Notes: generated by a model from the sequence alone, not told the origin. 64,000 nucleotides of DNA from Pseudobutyrivibrio sp. (GCF_017471675.1 NZ_JAFUSK010000005.1:1-64000); one strand, 5' to 3'; shown: positions 1 to 7,679, numbered from the stretch's first letter. Translations and numbers: made by a program.

Positions 1-65
1 AAAATATTGAAAGTCATTTACTTGCGATTATACTTGGAAGCATCAAGTATTTCAAGGAGGTTATT

Positions 66-674
66 ATGCTTAACAAGGTGAAATTAACAGAAGCGGAAAT
101 GAGAGAGTTTGCAGAGGTTTTTGCTTATTATGATTATGGGAATGAGGAGATTGGTATGGTTCCATATTATCCGGGATATCCTGATAGAACGAGCCTTATA
201 AACTATCTGGTGGCAATGATTAAAACAGCGAATGAATATAACGGCATATATGCAACTTCAGATAAAAAAGAGGGGCTTATCATTCTTACGGATACTACAC
301 ATCCATATCCTGGCATTGCAATGATAAAGATGATGTGGAGAATGGCAAGGGCGCTTGGGTTTAAGAACTTTAGCGATATTATCAAGAAATTCCAGGCGGG
401 CGGAGCAAGCCTTGAAAAGACTTATCGCGACAGCAAGAGACAGTTCGTTCAGATAGAACTTCTTGCGGTTAAAAAGGAGTATCAAGGCAAAGGGGTTATG
501 CGTCCCCTTGTTGAAATTGCTTTTGAAGTGGCAAAGCAAGGAAAACTTTCGGTCATTGTTTCTACAGATGCAAAGCTGAAAAAAGACAAGTATGAACATA
601 TCGGAATGAAGCATGTGAATACAAGAACTTTAGGAGAAAAGAGCTTTATGTATGATCTTGTAAGAGAAGCATAA
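66..674 (+). CDS. GNAT-family N-acetyltransferase
   Basis: This 202-residue protein is probably an acetyl-CoA-dependent N-acetyltransferase. Its C-terminal half carries the acetyl-CoA pyrophosphate loop QGKGVM (residues 140-145) after a beta-strand-like stretch (IELLAVKKEY), which is the hallmark of GNAT motif A. The N-terminal 100 residues match no motif I know, and the acceptor substrate cannot be read. The ATG at 66 is preceded by AAGGAGG at 53-59 with 6 bases of spacing, so this start is strong. The frame stays open to the left edge, but no better start is visible there. It is followed by an operator-rich gap and a TetR gene. Confidence 0.8.
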   Translation: MLNKVKLTEAEMREFAEVFAYYDYGNEEIGMVPYYPGYPDRTSLINYLVAMIKTANEYNGIYATSDKKEGLIILTDTTHPYPGIAMIKMMWRMARALGFKNFSDIIKKFQAGGASLEKTYRDSKRQFVQIELLAVKKEYQGKGVMRPLVEIAFEVAKQGKLSVIVSTDAKLKKDKYEHIGMKHVNTRTLGEKSFMYDLVREA

Positions 675-688
675 TTATGATAGCGGTA

Positions 689-740
689 TTGACAAACATA
701 AGTTAATATGGTTAACTATTAAAAGTTAATAGCATTAACT
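689..740 (+). promoter_or_regulatory. Promoter with two tandem 17-bp operators
   Basis: A TTGACA (-35, 689-694) is followed 17 bases later by TTAACT (weak -10, 712-717). Two 17-bp palindromes of the form AGTTAA-N5-TTAACT lie at 701-717 and 724-740, covering the -10 and the start region of the TetR gene that follows. This layout is typical of autoregulation by a TetR repressor. The assignment to that protein is inference. Confidence 0.6.
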
Positions 741-762
741 AAGATAAACTAAGGAGCATGCA

Positions 763-1365
763 TTGCCAAAAGATAAGACTGTCACAAATGCGAAAATCAT
801 ACAGTTCATGAAAGAAGAGTTTCTTACTTATGGTTATGAGAAGGCATCTCTTAATCGTATTTCTGCAAAAGTCGGAATTACGACAGCGGGCCTTTATAAG
901 CACTTCAAAAGTAAAGAAGATATGTTTTACTATCTGGTTAAGGATACACTGGATGCTTTTCATGAGATGGTTCGAAGTGGCGAAGCACAGATGGAAGCAG
1001 ATGCTTCTTATAATCCTTTCGATGATGATTGGGCTGTTTTCTGGGTTGAGTTTATTTTTGAACACTATGATGGTTTAAAGCTTTTGCTCTGCTGTTCGGA
1101 TGGCTCGATATATGAAGATTTTGAAGAAACCTTAATCAGACATGAGGAGAAGGAAGATAAAAGGTATTATGAGATACTAAAAGCTTCCGGTAATAAGGTC
1201 AAGGAGATAACCGATATGCAGTGGCATATGCTTGCGACAGCATATACACATCTTGTGTTTGAGATAGTAAGGCATGACATGAAAAGAGATGAAGCGTTAT
1301 CGCATATGAAATTTGTTAGCGAGCTGCTTTATCCAGGCTGGAAGGATATATATGGAATAAAATAA
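763..1365 (+). CDS. TetR/AcrR-family transcriptional regulator
   Basis: A one-component DNA-binding regulator of 200 residues, the normal TetR length. The helix-turn-helix is at about residues 28-52 (ISAKVGITTAGLYKHFKSK), and the rest is the helical ligand-binding and dimer domain. The start is a TTG at 763, six bases after AAGGAG (751-756). The nearby ATG at 758 is in another frame. Two 17-bp palindromes lie directly upstream, so the gene probably represses itself. It precedes a membrane protein that I read as an orphan ECF S component, which is its most likely target. It resembles the TetR at 11203 in the HTH region (both have a VTT/ITT-AG-YK pattern). The ligand is unknown. Confidence 0.85.
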   Translation: MPKDKTVTNAKIIQFMKEEFLTYGYEKASLNRISAKVGITTAGLYKHFKSKEDMFYYLVKDTLDAFHEMVRSGEAQMEADASYNPFDDDWAVFWVEFIFEHYDGLKLLLCCSDGSIYEDFEETLIRHEEKEDKRYYEILKASGNKVKEITDMQWHMLATAYTHLVFEIVRHDMKRDEALSHMKFVSELLYPGWKDIYGIK

Positions 1366-1393
1366 TTATAAATCTATTAGGAAACTATGAAAG

Positions 1394-1424
1394 ATCCCGG
1401 GAAACCGGGACTTTCTTTGTTTTA
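1394..1424 (+). terminator. Rho-independent terminator after the TetR gene
   Basis: The stem TCCCGG/CCGGGA (1395-1410) with a GAAA loop is followed by a T-rich run (CTTTCTTTGTTTT). It separates the TetR gene from the next promoter. Confidence 0.75.
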
Positions 1425-1427
1425 TGG

Positions 1428-1443
1428 GTTAGTTAATACTAAC
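1428..1443 (+). promoter_or_regulatory. Palindrome GTTAG-N6-CTAAC before the orphan S component
   Basis: GTTAG-TTAATA-CTAAC is a perfect inverted repeat about 33 bases before the ATG of the membrane protein at 1477. The same pattern recurs near 2063, 4709, 13548, 17181 and 46294 (see findings). It contains an AGTTAA half-site, so it could also be read by the local TetR protein. Confidence 0.55.
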
Positions 1444-1476
1444 AAAAATAATTAACTTAAAGGGAGGAACCTCATC

Positions 1477-2040
1477 ATGAAAGAATGGAACAAAAAGAGT
1501 GCATTAAATATACTGCTTTATGCAGTTCTTTATGCAGTAGGAACAGCGATTGTGTGTGTTACTGGAGCGATTACGCCGGTACTGTTTGTGTGTTATCAGA
1601 TTACGGCAGGAATATTGCTCTCTGGAATCATCATATACGCATTCAGAAAGGTAAAAGCTCCAGGAGTAGCAGCGTGCCTTGGGCTTGCAATGGTTCTGTT
1701 GCTTTTGCTGATTGGGGATGCAGTGGCATGGCATGTAATACCAATCATTATCATAACAGTCCTTGCTGAGGCAGTACGTGCAGTTTTCAAGTATAACTGG
1801 ACAGGAGATGAGATCGGTACTGTGATTATGACATTTTCAAGTTTTGGTTATTACGGACAAATCTGGTTTAACAGAGACTATACCTATGAATGTGCTATAG
1901 AAGAAATGCCTGCAGGGTACGCTGATGGACTTATGGCAGCAAGCCCTGCATGGAGCCTTATTATAGTTATAGCCATCGGAGTAGTATTGTCTGTGCTGAT
2001 ATCAAATGTAACAGCAAAGCTTTTTAAAATTGACAGATAA
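1477..2040 (+). CDS. Orphan ECF-type S component (MptD/Trep_Strep-like)
   Basis: A 187-residue integral membrane protein with about five hydrophobic segments (roughly residues 10-30, 35-55, 62-82, 88-105 and 158-180). Its size, topology and the pattern near the C-terminus (E-Y-A-D/Y-A-D followed by a last membrane helix and a short basic tail) resemble the two S components at 6302 and 17220. I therefore read it as a third substrate-binding membrane subunit, without its own ATPase or T component. It could share either nearby ECF module. The start has AAAGGGAGG upstream. The similarity is judged by eye; other five-helix membrane proteins remain possible. Confidence 0.55.
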   Translation: MKEWNKKSALNILLYAVLYAVGTAIVCVTGAITPVLFVCYQITAGILLSGIIIYAFRKVKAPGVAACLGLAMVLLLLLIGDAVAWHVIPIIIITVLAEAVRAVFKYNWTGDEIGTVIMTFSSFGYYGQIWFNRDYTYECAIEEMPAGYADGLMAASPAWSLIIVIAIGVVLSVLISNVTAKLFKIDR

Positions 2041-2062
2041 AAGCCCTATTTTTTATTATTCC

Positions 2063-2092
2063 TTTAGCAAATGCTAACAAGTGGGGTATAAT
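2063..2092 (+). promoter_or_regulatory. Promoter overlapping a TTAG-N6-CTAAC palindrome
   Basis: TTAGCA (2064-2069) and TATAAT (2087-2092) are 17 bases apart, a good promoter. The -35 lies inside the inverted repeat TTAGCA-AA-TGCTAA (2064-2077), a version of the GTTAG-N6-CTAAC palindrome with one mismatch in the first position. It would drive the flavoprotein remnant and the TetR gene at 2277. Confidence 0.6.
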
Positions 2093-2122
2093 GTTATTAA
2101 TATAGATATGTGGAGGTGGGGT

Positions 2123-2280
2123 ATGGATTTATTCGTAAATGCGTGTACACGCCATGAATCAAGAACAAGGCGCTTGCTGAAAACTATTATGGTATCAAAA
2201 ATGTGGAGCTAATCAAGGCTACAGGGCTTGATATATATGGAGCAGATGTTGAAGCCATAATGGAGGAAGTTATGCTATGA
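2123..2280 (+). pseudogene. Internally deleted NAD(P)H-dehydrogenase-like flavoprotein gene
   Basis: After a good ribosome binding site (GGAGGTGGGG), the frame from ATG 2123 reads MDLFVNACTRHESRTRR, which looks like the start of a flavodoxin-fold NAD(P)H-dependent oxidoreductase. It then stops at about 2210. A second frame just downstream reads YYGIKNVELIKATGLDIYGAD and ends at 2280, resembling the C-terminus of the same family. The middle (normally about 130 residues) is missing. I infer a deletion that left the ends. The TGA at 2278-2280 overlaps the ATG of the next TetR gene, so the remnant may still serve as a translated leader. Confidence 0.6.
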
Positions 2281-2855
2281 ATAAGAATGAAAGCAAGTAT
2301 TTTAAATCCGCAGAAAAAATGCATACAGCGTTGATGACTCTTCTTGATAGTAAAGATTTTGAATATATTTCTGTCAAGGAGTTATGTGAAACAGCAGGAG
2401 TAAACAGATCTACATTCTATCTTCACTATGATAATGTAAATGATCTTTTGCAGGAAACGGTTGAGGCTGTATATAAGGATTTCTTTGGGCGCTTTGGTGC
2501 TGAGGGCTCTGGAGAAATTAATATAGATGATAAAAATGAGGATGAACTATTCCTTATAACACCTAGATATCTGGTGCCATACTTAGATTTTGTGGAAGAA
2601 AATCGAAAGCTTTTTTACCTGATGTATGAAAAGAATGAGATGATGGGCGCTGATAAGACCTATGAAACATGGTTTAAGACTATATTTGCTCCAATTCTTA
2701 CAAGATTTGGAGTTCCACAAAGTGAGCAGCATTTTATAATGGTTTTTTATCTAAAAGGTATTATTGGTGTTATCACAGAATGGGTAAGAGGTGGGTGCAT
2801 TGAGTCAAAAGATGAAATTATAAGCGTTATACAGCGGTGTGTTATAAAGCCATGA
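2277..2855 (+). CDS. TetR/AcrR-family transcriptional regulator
   Basis: A 192-residue regulator with an N-terminal HTH at about residues 31-54 (SVKELCETAGVNRSTFYLHY). This is the TetR pattern with the FYLHYDNVNDLL ending, commonly seen in regulators with a C-terminal TetR_C domain in Firmicutes. Its ATG at 2277 overlaps the stop of the flavoprotein remnant by three bases (ATGA), so it was probably the regulator of that lost enzyme and is translationally coupled to the remnant. The following epimerase gene is a plausible present target. Confidence 0.85.
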   Translation: MNKNESKYFKSAEKMHTALMTLLDSKDFEYISVKELCETAGVNRSTFYLHYDNVNDLLQETVEAVYKDFFGRFGAEGSGEINIDDKNEDELFLITPRYLVPYLDFVEENRKLFYLMYEKNEMMGADKTYETWFKTIFAPILTRFGVPQSEQHFIMVFYLKGIIGVITEWVRGGCIESKDEIISVIQRCVIKP

Positions 2856-3036
2856 TGCAGTAAAACTATATATAGCATTCACGAATCAACACTTTTTGCA
2901 AGACGTGTCGGGACCTATACCCTTAGAATCGACATATTCTGTAAAAAGTGTTGTTCTTTTTGTGCACTCATTTTCCTATAATGACTTCAAGCTCAAAACA
3001 GAGAGCAAAAAATGTAAACAAGAGAGGAAAAGAAAA

Positions 3037-4056
3037 ATGAGTGATACAAATAGGATTTATCTGGTAACAGGGGCAGCAGGATTTCTTGGAAGCACAGTCT
3101 GCCGAAAACTAGTAGAAAGAAATGAGAAAGTAAGGGCATTTGTACTTGATGGCGATAAGTCAGCAAAATATCTTCCCAAGGAAGTTGAAATAGCATACGG
3201 TGATCTCTGCAATAAAGCTGACCTAGAAAGATTTTTCGAGACTCCGGATGATGCGGAAGTAATTGTCCTTCATATCGCAAGCATCGTAACAGTCAACCCT
3301 GATTACAGTCAGAAAGTTATGGATGTAAATGTTGGAGGAACAGAAAACATCATAGAAATGTGCAAGGTGCACAAGGTATCGAAGCTTGTATACTGCTCAT
3401 CTACAGGAGCTATACCTGAAGAAGAAAAAGGAACCATAAGAGAGTGTGAAGGCTCCATTCCGCTTGACCCTGAGAGAATTAAAGGCTGCTACTCATTGTC
3501 AAAGGCTATTGCAACAAATGTTGTACTTAAGGCGGCTAAGGAAGGTCTTAATGCCTGTGTAGTTCATCCATCAGGAATCCTTGGACCTGAGGATTTTGCA
3601 ATGGGCGAGACTACAAAGACTTTAGTTGACATCATTAACGGTGAGATGCCTGCTGGAATCGATGGAAGCTTTAACCTTTGTGATGTAAGGGATCTAGCTG
3701 ACGGACTTATTGGAGCAGCTGATAAGGGCAAAAACGGAGAGTGTTATATCCTTGGAAATGAGCCTGTTAGTTTTAAGGACTTCACTAAGCTTGTTTCGGA
3801 GGAGAGTGGATGTAGGCAGATAAAGTTCTTTTTGCCAATATCAGCGGCAAACTTCATTGCAAAGATCCTTGAGAATAAAGCAAAAAAAACAGGGGAAAAG
3901 CCTCTTATGACAACATTTTCTGTATACAACCTTGCAAGGAACAACAGATTTGATTCAAGTAAGGCAAATAAGGACTTAGGCTATACCACAAGGTCATATA
4001 GAGAGACCATACGTGACGAAATCAGATGGCTCAAAGAAACAGGAAAAATAGCGTAA
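3037..4056 (+). CDS. NAD-dependent epimerase/dehydratase (extended SDR)
   Basis: This 339-residue protein has the Rossmann motif TGAAGFLGS (residues 11-19) and the catalytic pair Y152-x3-K156 (YSLSK), the signature of extended short-chain dehydrogenases such as dihydroflavonol reductase-like and NDP-sugar epimerases. It is cytoplasmic. I chose ATG 3037, preceded by AGAGAGG, because the residue pattern of the family begins there; the frame is open back to 2896 but that stretch is basic, low in family likeness and lacks a good ribosome binding site. Together with the small membrane protein at 4085 it seems to form a two-gene unit. The substrate is not evident. Confidence 0.85.
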   Translation: MSDTNRIYLVTGAAGFLGSTVCRKLVERNEKVRAFVLDGDKSAKYLPKEVEIAYGDLCNKADLERFFETPDDAEVIVLHIASIVTVNPDYSQKVMDVNVGGTENIIEMCKVHKVSKLVYCSSTGAIPEEEKGTIRECEGSIPLDPERIKGCYSLSKAIATNVVLKAAKEGLNACVVHPSGILGPEDFAMGETTKTLVDIINGEMPAGIDGSFNLCDVRDLADGLIGAADKGKNGECYILGNEPVSFKDFTKLVSEESGCRQIKFFLPISAANFIAKILENKAKKTGEKPLMTTFSVYNLARNNRFDSSKANKDLGYTTRSYRETIRDEIRWLKETGKIA

Positions 4057-4084
4057 CTATAAAATGAAAAGGAGATAAAAAGAG

Positions 4085-4441
4085 ATGAACGATTTAGATA
4101 AGGTTTATGCAGAAAGCGTAGCAAAGGATTACATGCCAAAGGAAACAAACAAGGTCAGACAGCTAAAAAAACTTGATGAGAGAGCAAAGCTTCCGGCATT
4201 TATAACAGCCATGACACTGGGAATTATTGGAACTTTGATTTTTGGCGCAGGAATGTGCTTTGGACTTGGCGTCTTTGGAACAGGAGTGGGTTTAATGGTC
4301 GTTGGAGTACTTCTTGGAATAGTAGGTGCTGCAATCTGTATCATCAACTATCCTCTGTACAAAAAACTTCTTAAAAATGGTAAGGAAAAATATGCCTTTG
4401 AAATTCTGGAACTTGCTAAAGAGATAACAGGAGAAGCATGA
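4085..4441 (+). CDS. Small membrane protein of unknown function
   Basis: 118 residues. The first 35 are charged and cytoplasmic in character, followed by two glycine-rich hydrophobic segments (about 38-60 and 62-87, with repeats of G-x-G), then a charged tail. It sits 28 bases after the epimerase gene with AAAAGGAGAT before the ATG, so it is probably co-transcribed. I recognise no family. A role in membrane association of its neighbour is only a guess. Confidence 0.7.
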   Translation: MNDLDKVYAESVAKDYMPKETNKVRQLKKLDERAKLPAFITAMTLGIIGTLIFGAGMCFGLGVFGTGVGLMVVGVLLGIVGAAICIINYPLYKKLLKNGKEKYAFEILELAKEITGEA

Positions 4442-4456
4442 TGATGGCATAAAAGA

Positions 4457-4579
4457 TTACGAGGACTTTCTTCTGTATTCTAGAGGGAAGCCCCCGTATT
4501 CTTCCTTAAAGATTTTTGCAAAGCGGCCTTGATTACTGAAACCGCAGTTTATAGCTATATCCGAAATAGGAAGACGAGT
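4457..4579 (-). pseudogene. Remnant of an AraC-family regulator (C-terminal HTH)
   Basis: On the minus strand this stretch reads PISDIAINCGFSNQGRFAKI and continues to YGGFPLEYR before a TAA at 4459-4457. That is the second helix-turn-helix of an AraC protein (A-x3-GF-x5-F...P-x2-YR). An in-frame TAG lies immediately upstream (4582-4580), and nothing further of the protein is seen. It is a roughly 40-codon scar of a lost regulator, next to module 1. Module 2 still has an intact divergent AraC gene, so an AraC gene may once have accompanied module 1 as well. Confidence 0.7.
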
Positions 4580-4650
4580 CTATGTTTTCATAGCGTATTA
4601 AATATATTGACAACAAAAAAATTTTGTAGTAATATTTCAAATCGTAAGAA

Positions 4651-4690
4651 TGATAATCCGATTATCGATAATTGAATAATCAGATTATCA
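4651..4690 (+). promoter_or_regulatory. Two TGATAAT-N3-ATTATCA boxes upstream of module 1
   Basis: TGATAAT-CCG-ATTATCG (4651-4667) and GAATAAT-CAG-ATTATCA (4674-4690) are 7-3-7 inverted repeats in the gap before the ATPase at 4726. A third, perfect copy lies at 7636-7656. The half-sites resemble the Bacillus Fur box (TGATAAT-N-ATTATCA), but the spacer is three bases, not one. The reader may instead be the TetR protein encoded at the end of this operon. Confidence 0.5.
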
Positions 4691-4708
4691 TTTATTTTTT
4701 GTTCGAAG

Positions 4709-4724
4709 GTTAGGAGTTTCTAAC
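4709..4724 (+). promoter_or_regulatory. GTTAG-N6-CTAAC palindrome containing the ribosome binding site of module 1
   Basis: GTTAG-GAGTTT-CTAAC ends one base before the ATG at 4726. The likely Shine-Dalgarno (AGGAG, 4712-4716) lies inside the palindrome, so it could act as a DNA operator or fold as a short hairpin that hides the ribosome binding site. It is a perfect copy of the motif found before the other transport genes. Confidence 0.55.
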
Positions 4725-4725
4725 T

Positions 4726-6327
4726 ATGATTACGTTTAACAAAGTCAGTTTTAGTTATAATCAGGAATCTACATTGAACAATCAAGTGCTATCTGATTTT
4801 AATTTGGATATTAAAACAGGACAGGTGATTGTAATAACAGGAGAATCAGGTTGTGGTAAGACTACAGTTGGTAGGCTTATTAATGGTCTGTCGCCCAAAT
4901 ACTATCAGGGAATATTAGAAGGGGAAATAGAAGTCTGTGGCATGCATCCTAATATGCAGGAATTATATGATACTGCAAAGGTTGTAGGTAGTATTTTTCA
5001 GAATCCCAGGACACAGTTTTTTAATGTGGATACAACTAGTGAAATCACATTTGCCTGTGAGAACCAAGGAATGGATATACAGCTAATTAAAGAAAAATTG
5101 GAAGAAGTTGTAACTGATTTCAAGATAGAGGATTTGTTAGATAGAAGTATATTCGAGTTGTCTGGAGGGCAGAAGCAAAAGATCGCATGTTGCTCTATTG
5201 CGGTAGCTGATTCAAAGGTGATTGTTATGGATGAGCCTTCTTCTAATCTGGATTTGCAGGGTATAGATGACTTGAAGGGAGTTATCGAGAAGTGGAAGGC
5301 CCAGGGAAAGACTTTAGTAATTGCAGAACACCGTTTGTACTATCTAAAGGATGTGGCAGATTTAGTGCTTGTAATGAAGGACGGAGTCATCAATAAAATC
5401 ATAGATAAAAGTATGATGAACCATCTTACCATTGATGAAATGCAAAAAATGGGACTTAGAAGTTTTTCCATTGAAGAAGCTTTTGGTGGAAGCATTAATA
5501 GAAGGCAGATTTTTAGGAAAAGCGAAGCTGGCTATCATATTAGCAAGATGAAATTCAGCTATGGCAAATTTGCTGAAGCTATTGATATTGAAGATATTAG
5601 CTTAGAAGCTGGCAAAATTACTGCTTTAGTGGGATTTAATGGAGCAGGCAAAACTACATTTGCCAAATGTCTATGTGGGCTTAATAAAAAATCAAAGGAC
5701 AAAATCCTCAAGGGGAAAACAAGGGTCAGTAAGGCAGATAGAATTAAGGATAGCTTTTTAGTAATGCAAGATGTGAATACTGAACTTTTTGCTGATAGTG
5801 TTCTCGGAGAAGTAATGCTTTCTCTTAGAGAAAAGTATGGAAAAGCTTTTGACGAGTCCATCCATGAGAAGGAAGCTGTGGATATTCTTAGGCTGATGGA
5901 TTTAGATGGTATTAAGGATAGACATCCAATTTCTCTTTCAGGAGGTCAAAAGCAGCGGGTAGCTATAGCCAGCGCAATAGCTGCTGACAAGCAATTAATC
6001 ATATTAGATGAACCTACAAGTGGATTGGATTACAAGCACATGGTGGAAGTAGGAAATGTTATGAAACTTCTTGCTGACATGGGGAAGACCATACTTGTTA
6101 TAACCCATGACATAGAGTTGATTTTATCAACTGTGGATAATGTCATCTGCCTTGAAAAAGGTAAAGTGGTTGATTGCTATGAGTTGACAGATGTGACTAA
6201 ACACAAGTTATATGATTTTTTTTACAGGGTAACTAGATGCACTAGGTCAGATGATTTTACTAGAGACAAAGTTGCATCAATAAATAAAGTGGAGGAATAC
6301 TATGAAAGAAAAAAAGTTACAAACTAA
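4726..6327 (+). CDS. ECF transporter, fused double ATPase (EcfA-EcfA), module 1
   Basis: A 533-residue protein with two complete ABC ATPase domains in tandem. The first has Walker A GESGCGKTT (39-47), signature LSGGQKQKIA (about 145) and Walker B VIVMDEPSSNLD. The second has GFNGAGKTTF (about 303), [10 protein letters not shown] (about 404) and LIILDEPTSGLD. Both sites look intact. Energy-coupling-factor importers use such a pair to power uptake through a T and an S component, and these follow at once (26-base overlap with the S gene). It replaces the usual two separate EcfA proteins. The start ATG 4726 sits behind AGGAG within a palindrome. Module 2 has a homologous ATPase at 18514. Confidence 0.9.
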   Translation: MITFNKVSFSYNQESTLNNQVLSDFNLDIKTGQVIVITGESGCGKTTVGRLINGLSPKYYQGILEGEIEVCGMHPNMQELYDTAKVVGSIFQNPRTQFFNVDTTSEITFACENQGMDIQLIKEKLEEVVTDFKIEDLLDRSIFELSGGQKQKIACCSIAVADSKVIVMDEPSSNLDLQGIDDLKGVIEKWKAQGKTLVIAEHRLYYLKDVADLVLVMKDGVINKIIDKSMMNHLTIDEMQKMGLRSFSIEEAFGGSINRRQIFRKSEAGYHISKMKFSYGKFAEAIDIEDISLEAGKITALVGFNGAGKTTFAKCLCGLNKKSKDKILKGKTRVSKADRIKDSFLVMQDVNTELFADSVLGEVMLSLREKYGKAFDESIHEKEAVDILRLMDLDGIKDRHPISLSGGQKQRVAIASAIAADKQLIILDEPTSGLDYKHMVEVGNVMKLLADMGKTILVITHDIELILSTVDNVICLEKGKVVDCYELTDVTKHKLYDFFYRVTRCTRSDDFTRDKVASINKVEEYYERKKVTN

Positions 6328-6880
6328 AGATTTAATTATGGCAGGTGTATTTGCCGTGCTTTATGTGGCACTTATCTGCATTATGGCATCGCTAACGGGA
6401 ATGTTTATTCCAGTGTATTTGATATTGCCACTTATAGCAGGAATAGTGCTAGGCCCAGTATATACTCTGTATATTTCCAAGGTGCCTAAAATGGGAGCCG
6501 TGCTTATCCTTTCAGTACTTGCCGGCTTTGTAATGTCTGCATCATCTATAGTTGTGCTGTTGTATGTGGTAGTGCTTGGAGTGATTGCACAGATTATTCT
6601 GACCAAAACTAACTATAGTACAAGTGGAATTAGAATTAGCTACATCATATTCGCATGCGCTACAGAAGGACCATTCCTCTCATTGTTCTTTGCAAGAGAA
6701 GGCTTCCTTAATACATGTGCCCAGTACTATGGACAGGAATACGCTGACAAGATTGATGCTGTAACACCTATTTGGGTTCTATTTGTTCAGATTGCTATCG
6801 CGCTAATTGGAGGGTTCATAGGTGGACGCATTGGAATGGGTATGAATGCAAAGCACTTTAAGAAGGCTGGTATAGCATAA
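6302..6880 (+). CDS. ECF transporter S component, MptD/Trep_Strep family, module 1
   Basis: A 192-residue membrane protein with five to six hydrophobic segments and a cytoplasmic tail (KHFKKAGIA). Its pattern, starting KxxLxTKDLIMAGVFAVLY, is that of the family called MptD or Trep_Strep, the substrate-binding subunit of ECF importers. It is very like the protein at 17220 (KDLITIGIFSVLL start, FVKAGIA end). It overlaps the ATPase gene by 26 bases and is followed by the T component with a TAATG overlap, so all three are translationally coupled. The start has GTGGAGG upstream. The substrate is unknown; association with YbtPQ-type ABC genes points to a metallophore or similar ligand. Confidence 0.8.
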   Translation: MKEKKLQTKDLIMAGVFAVLYVALICIMASLTGMFIPVYLILPLIAGIVLGPVYTLYISKVPKMGAVLILSVLAGFVMSASSIVVLLYVVVLGVIAQIILTKTNYSTSGIRISYIIFACATEGPFLSLFFAREGFLNTCAQYYGQEYADKIDAVTPIWVLFVQIAIALIGGFIGGRIGMGMNAKHFKKAGIA

Positions 6881-7599
6881 TGTTTAATGATTTTTCATTT
6901 CAGGGAGAGGGCTTCATAAAAATAGATCCTAGGACCAAGATGATTATTTTTATCCTGTGTTCAATTGCAGCACTTAGGGAATCTAGGACTTTATTTCAAG
7001 GCTTGCTGTTTTTCTTTACTTTTGCCCTTTTAATTAATGGTAAACAATTCATATTTGCCATTAAGATGCTTATATTATATGGGGTGATGATTGGTATAGA
7101 TTTGTTAGTTATGATGTTTTGTCTACCGGAAGCTCTTATGATTTTGCTGATGGGAATAAGAGTGTTTAGGATGTTTCTTCCTGTTATGATGGCTTTTGCG
7201 ATTATAATTAAGACCACCAGAGTATCGGAATTTTTAGCAGCTTTTGACAAGATGCATGTGCCTGAGGAAATAACAATTCCGTTTTCAGTAATGTTTAGGT
7301 TTTTTCCCACTATAGGGGAAGAATGGGACAATATCCAAAACGCAATGAAATTTAGAGGCTTTGCCTTAACTTTTAAAAATATTATAACCAGGCCTGCTTT
7401 TGTTTACGAGTGTTCAATCGTTCCATTGTTATCTGATACAGTTCTAATTGCTGATGAGCTTTCTGCAGCTTCACTCTGTAGGGGCTTAGGAGCTAATACT
7501 AAACGAACAAGTCTGGTGGAAGTTCGTATGGGCGTGTTTGATTATATGTTAATAGGATTTGCGATATGGCTAAATATAATGTCATATACTGCATATTAA
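6880..7599 (+). CDS. ECF transporter T component (EcfT/CbiQ family), module 1
   Basis: A 239-residue membrane protein that couples the ATPase to the S component. It starts with IKIDPRTKMIIFIL, the usual T-component opening, and has four to six membrane helices. Near the C-terminus it has the coupling motif SAASLCRGLG (about residues 194-203), corresponding to the conserved A-x-x-x-R-G that contacts the ATPases. Its ATG shares a base with the stop of the S gene. The paralogue of module 2 at 17816 has LAASAVTRGI at the same place. Confidence 0.88.
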   Translation: MFNDFSFQGEGFIKIDPRTKMIIFILCSIAALRESRTLFQGLLFFFTFALLINGKQFIFAIKMLILYGVMIGIDLLVMMFCLPEALMILLMGIRVFRMFLPVMMAFAIIIKTTRVSEFLAAFDKMHVPEEITIPFSVMFRFFPTIGEEWDNIQNAMKFRGFALTFKNIITRPAFVYECSIVPLLSDTVLIADELSAASLCRGLGANTKRTSLVEVRMGVFDYMLIGFAIWLNIMSYTAY

Positions 7600-7635
7600 A
7601 ATTAGTGCCATTTTATGGCACTAAAATTTAGATCA

Positions 7636-7656
7636 ATTGATAATTGGATTATCAAT
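7636..7656 (+). promoter_or_regulatory. Perfect 21-bp palindrome before the ABC pair of module 1
   Basis: ATTGATAAT-TGG-ATTATCAAT is a perfect inverted repeat 23 bases before the ATG at 7680. It is the best copy of the 7-3-7 box seen twice at 4651-4690, which suggests that the ECF part and the ABC pair are controlled by the same protein. A small hairpin (GTGCCA/TGGCAC at about 7606-7621) lies just upstream and may be a weak terminator or processing site. Confidence 0.6.
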
Positions 7657-7679
7657 GGTGCGTTGATAAGGAGGATAAA

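Noticed and set aside
701-740. Rex operators (TTGTTAA-N4-TTAACAA)
   Set aside because: The half-sites are AGTTAA/TTAACT with five-base spacing, which does not fit the Rex consensus.
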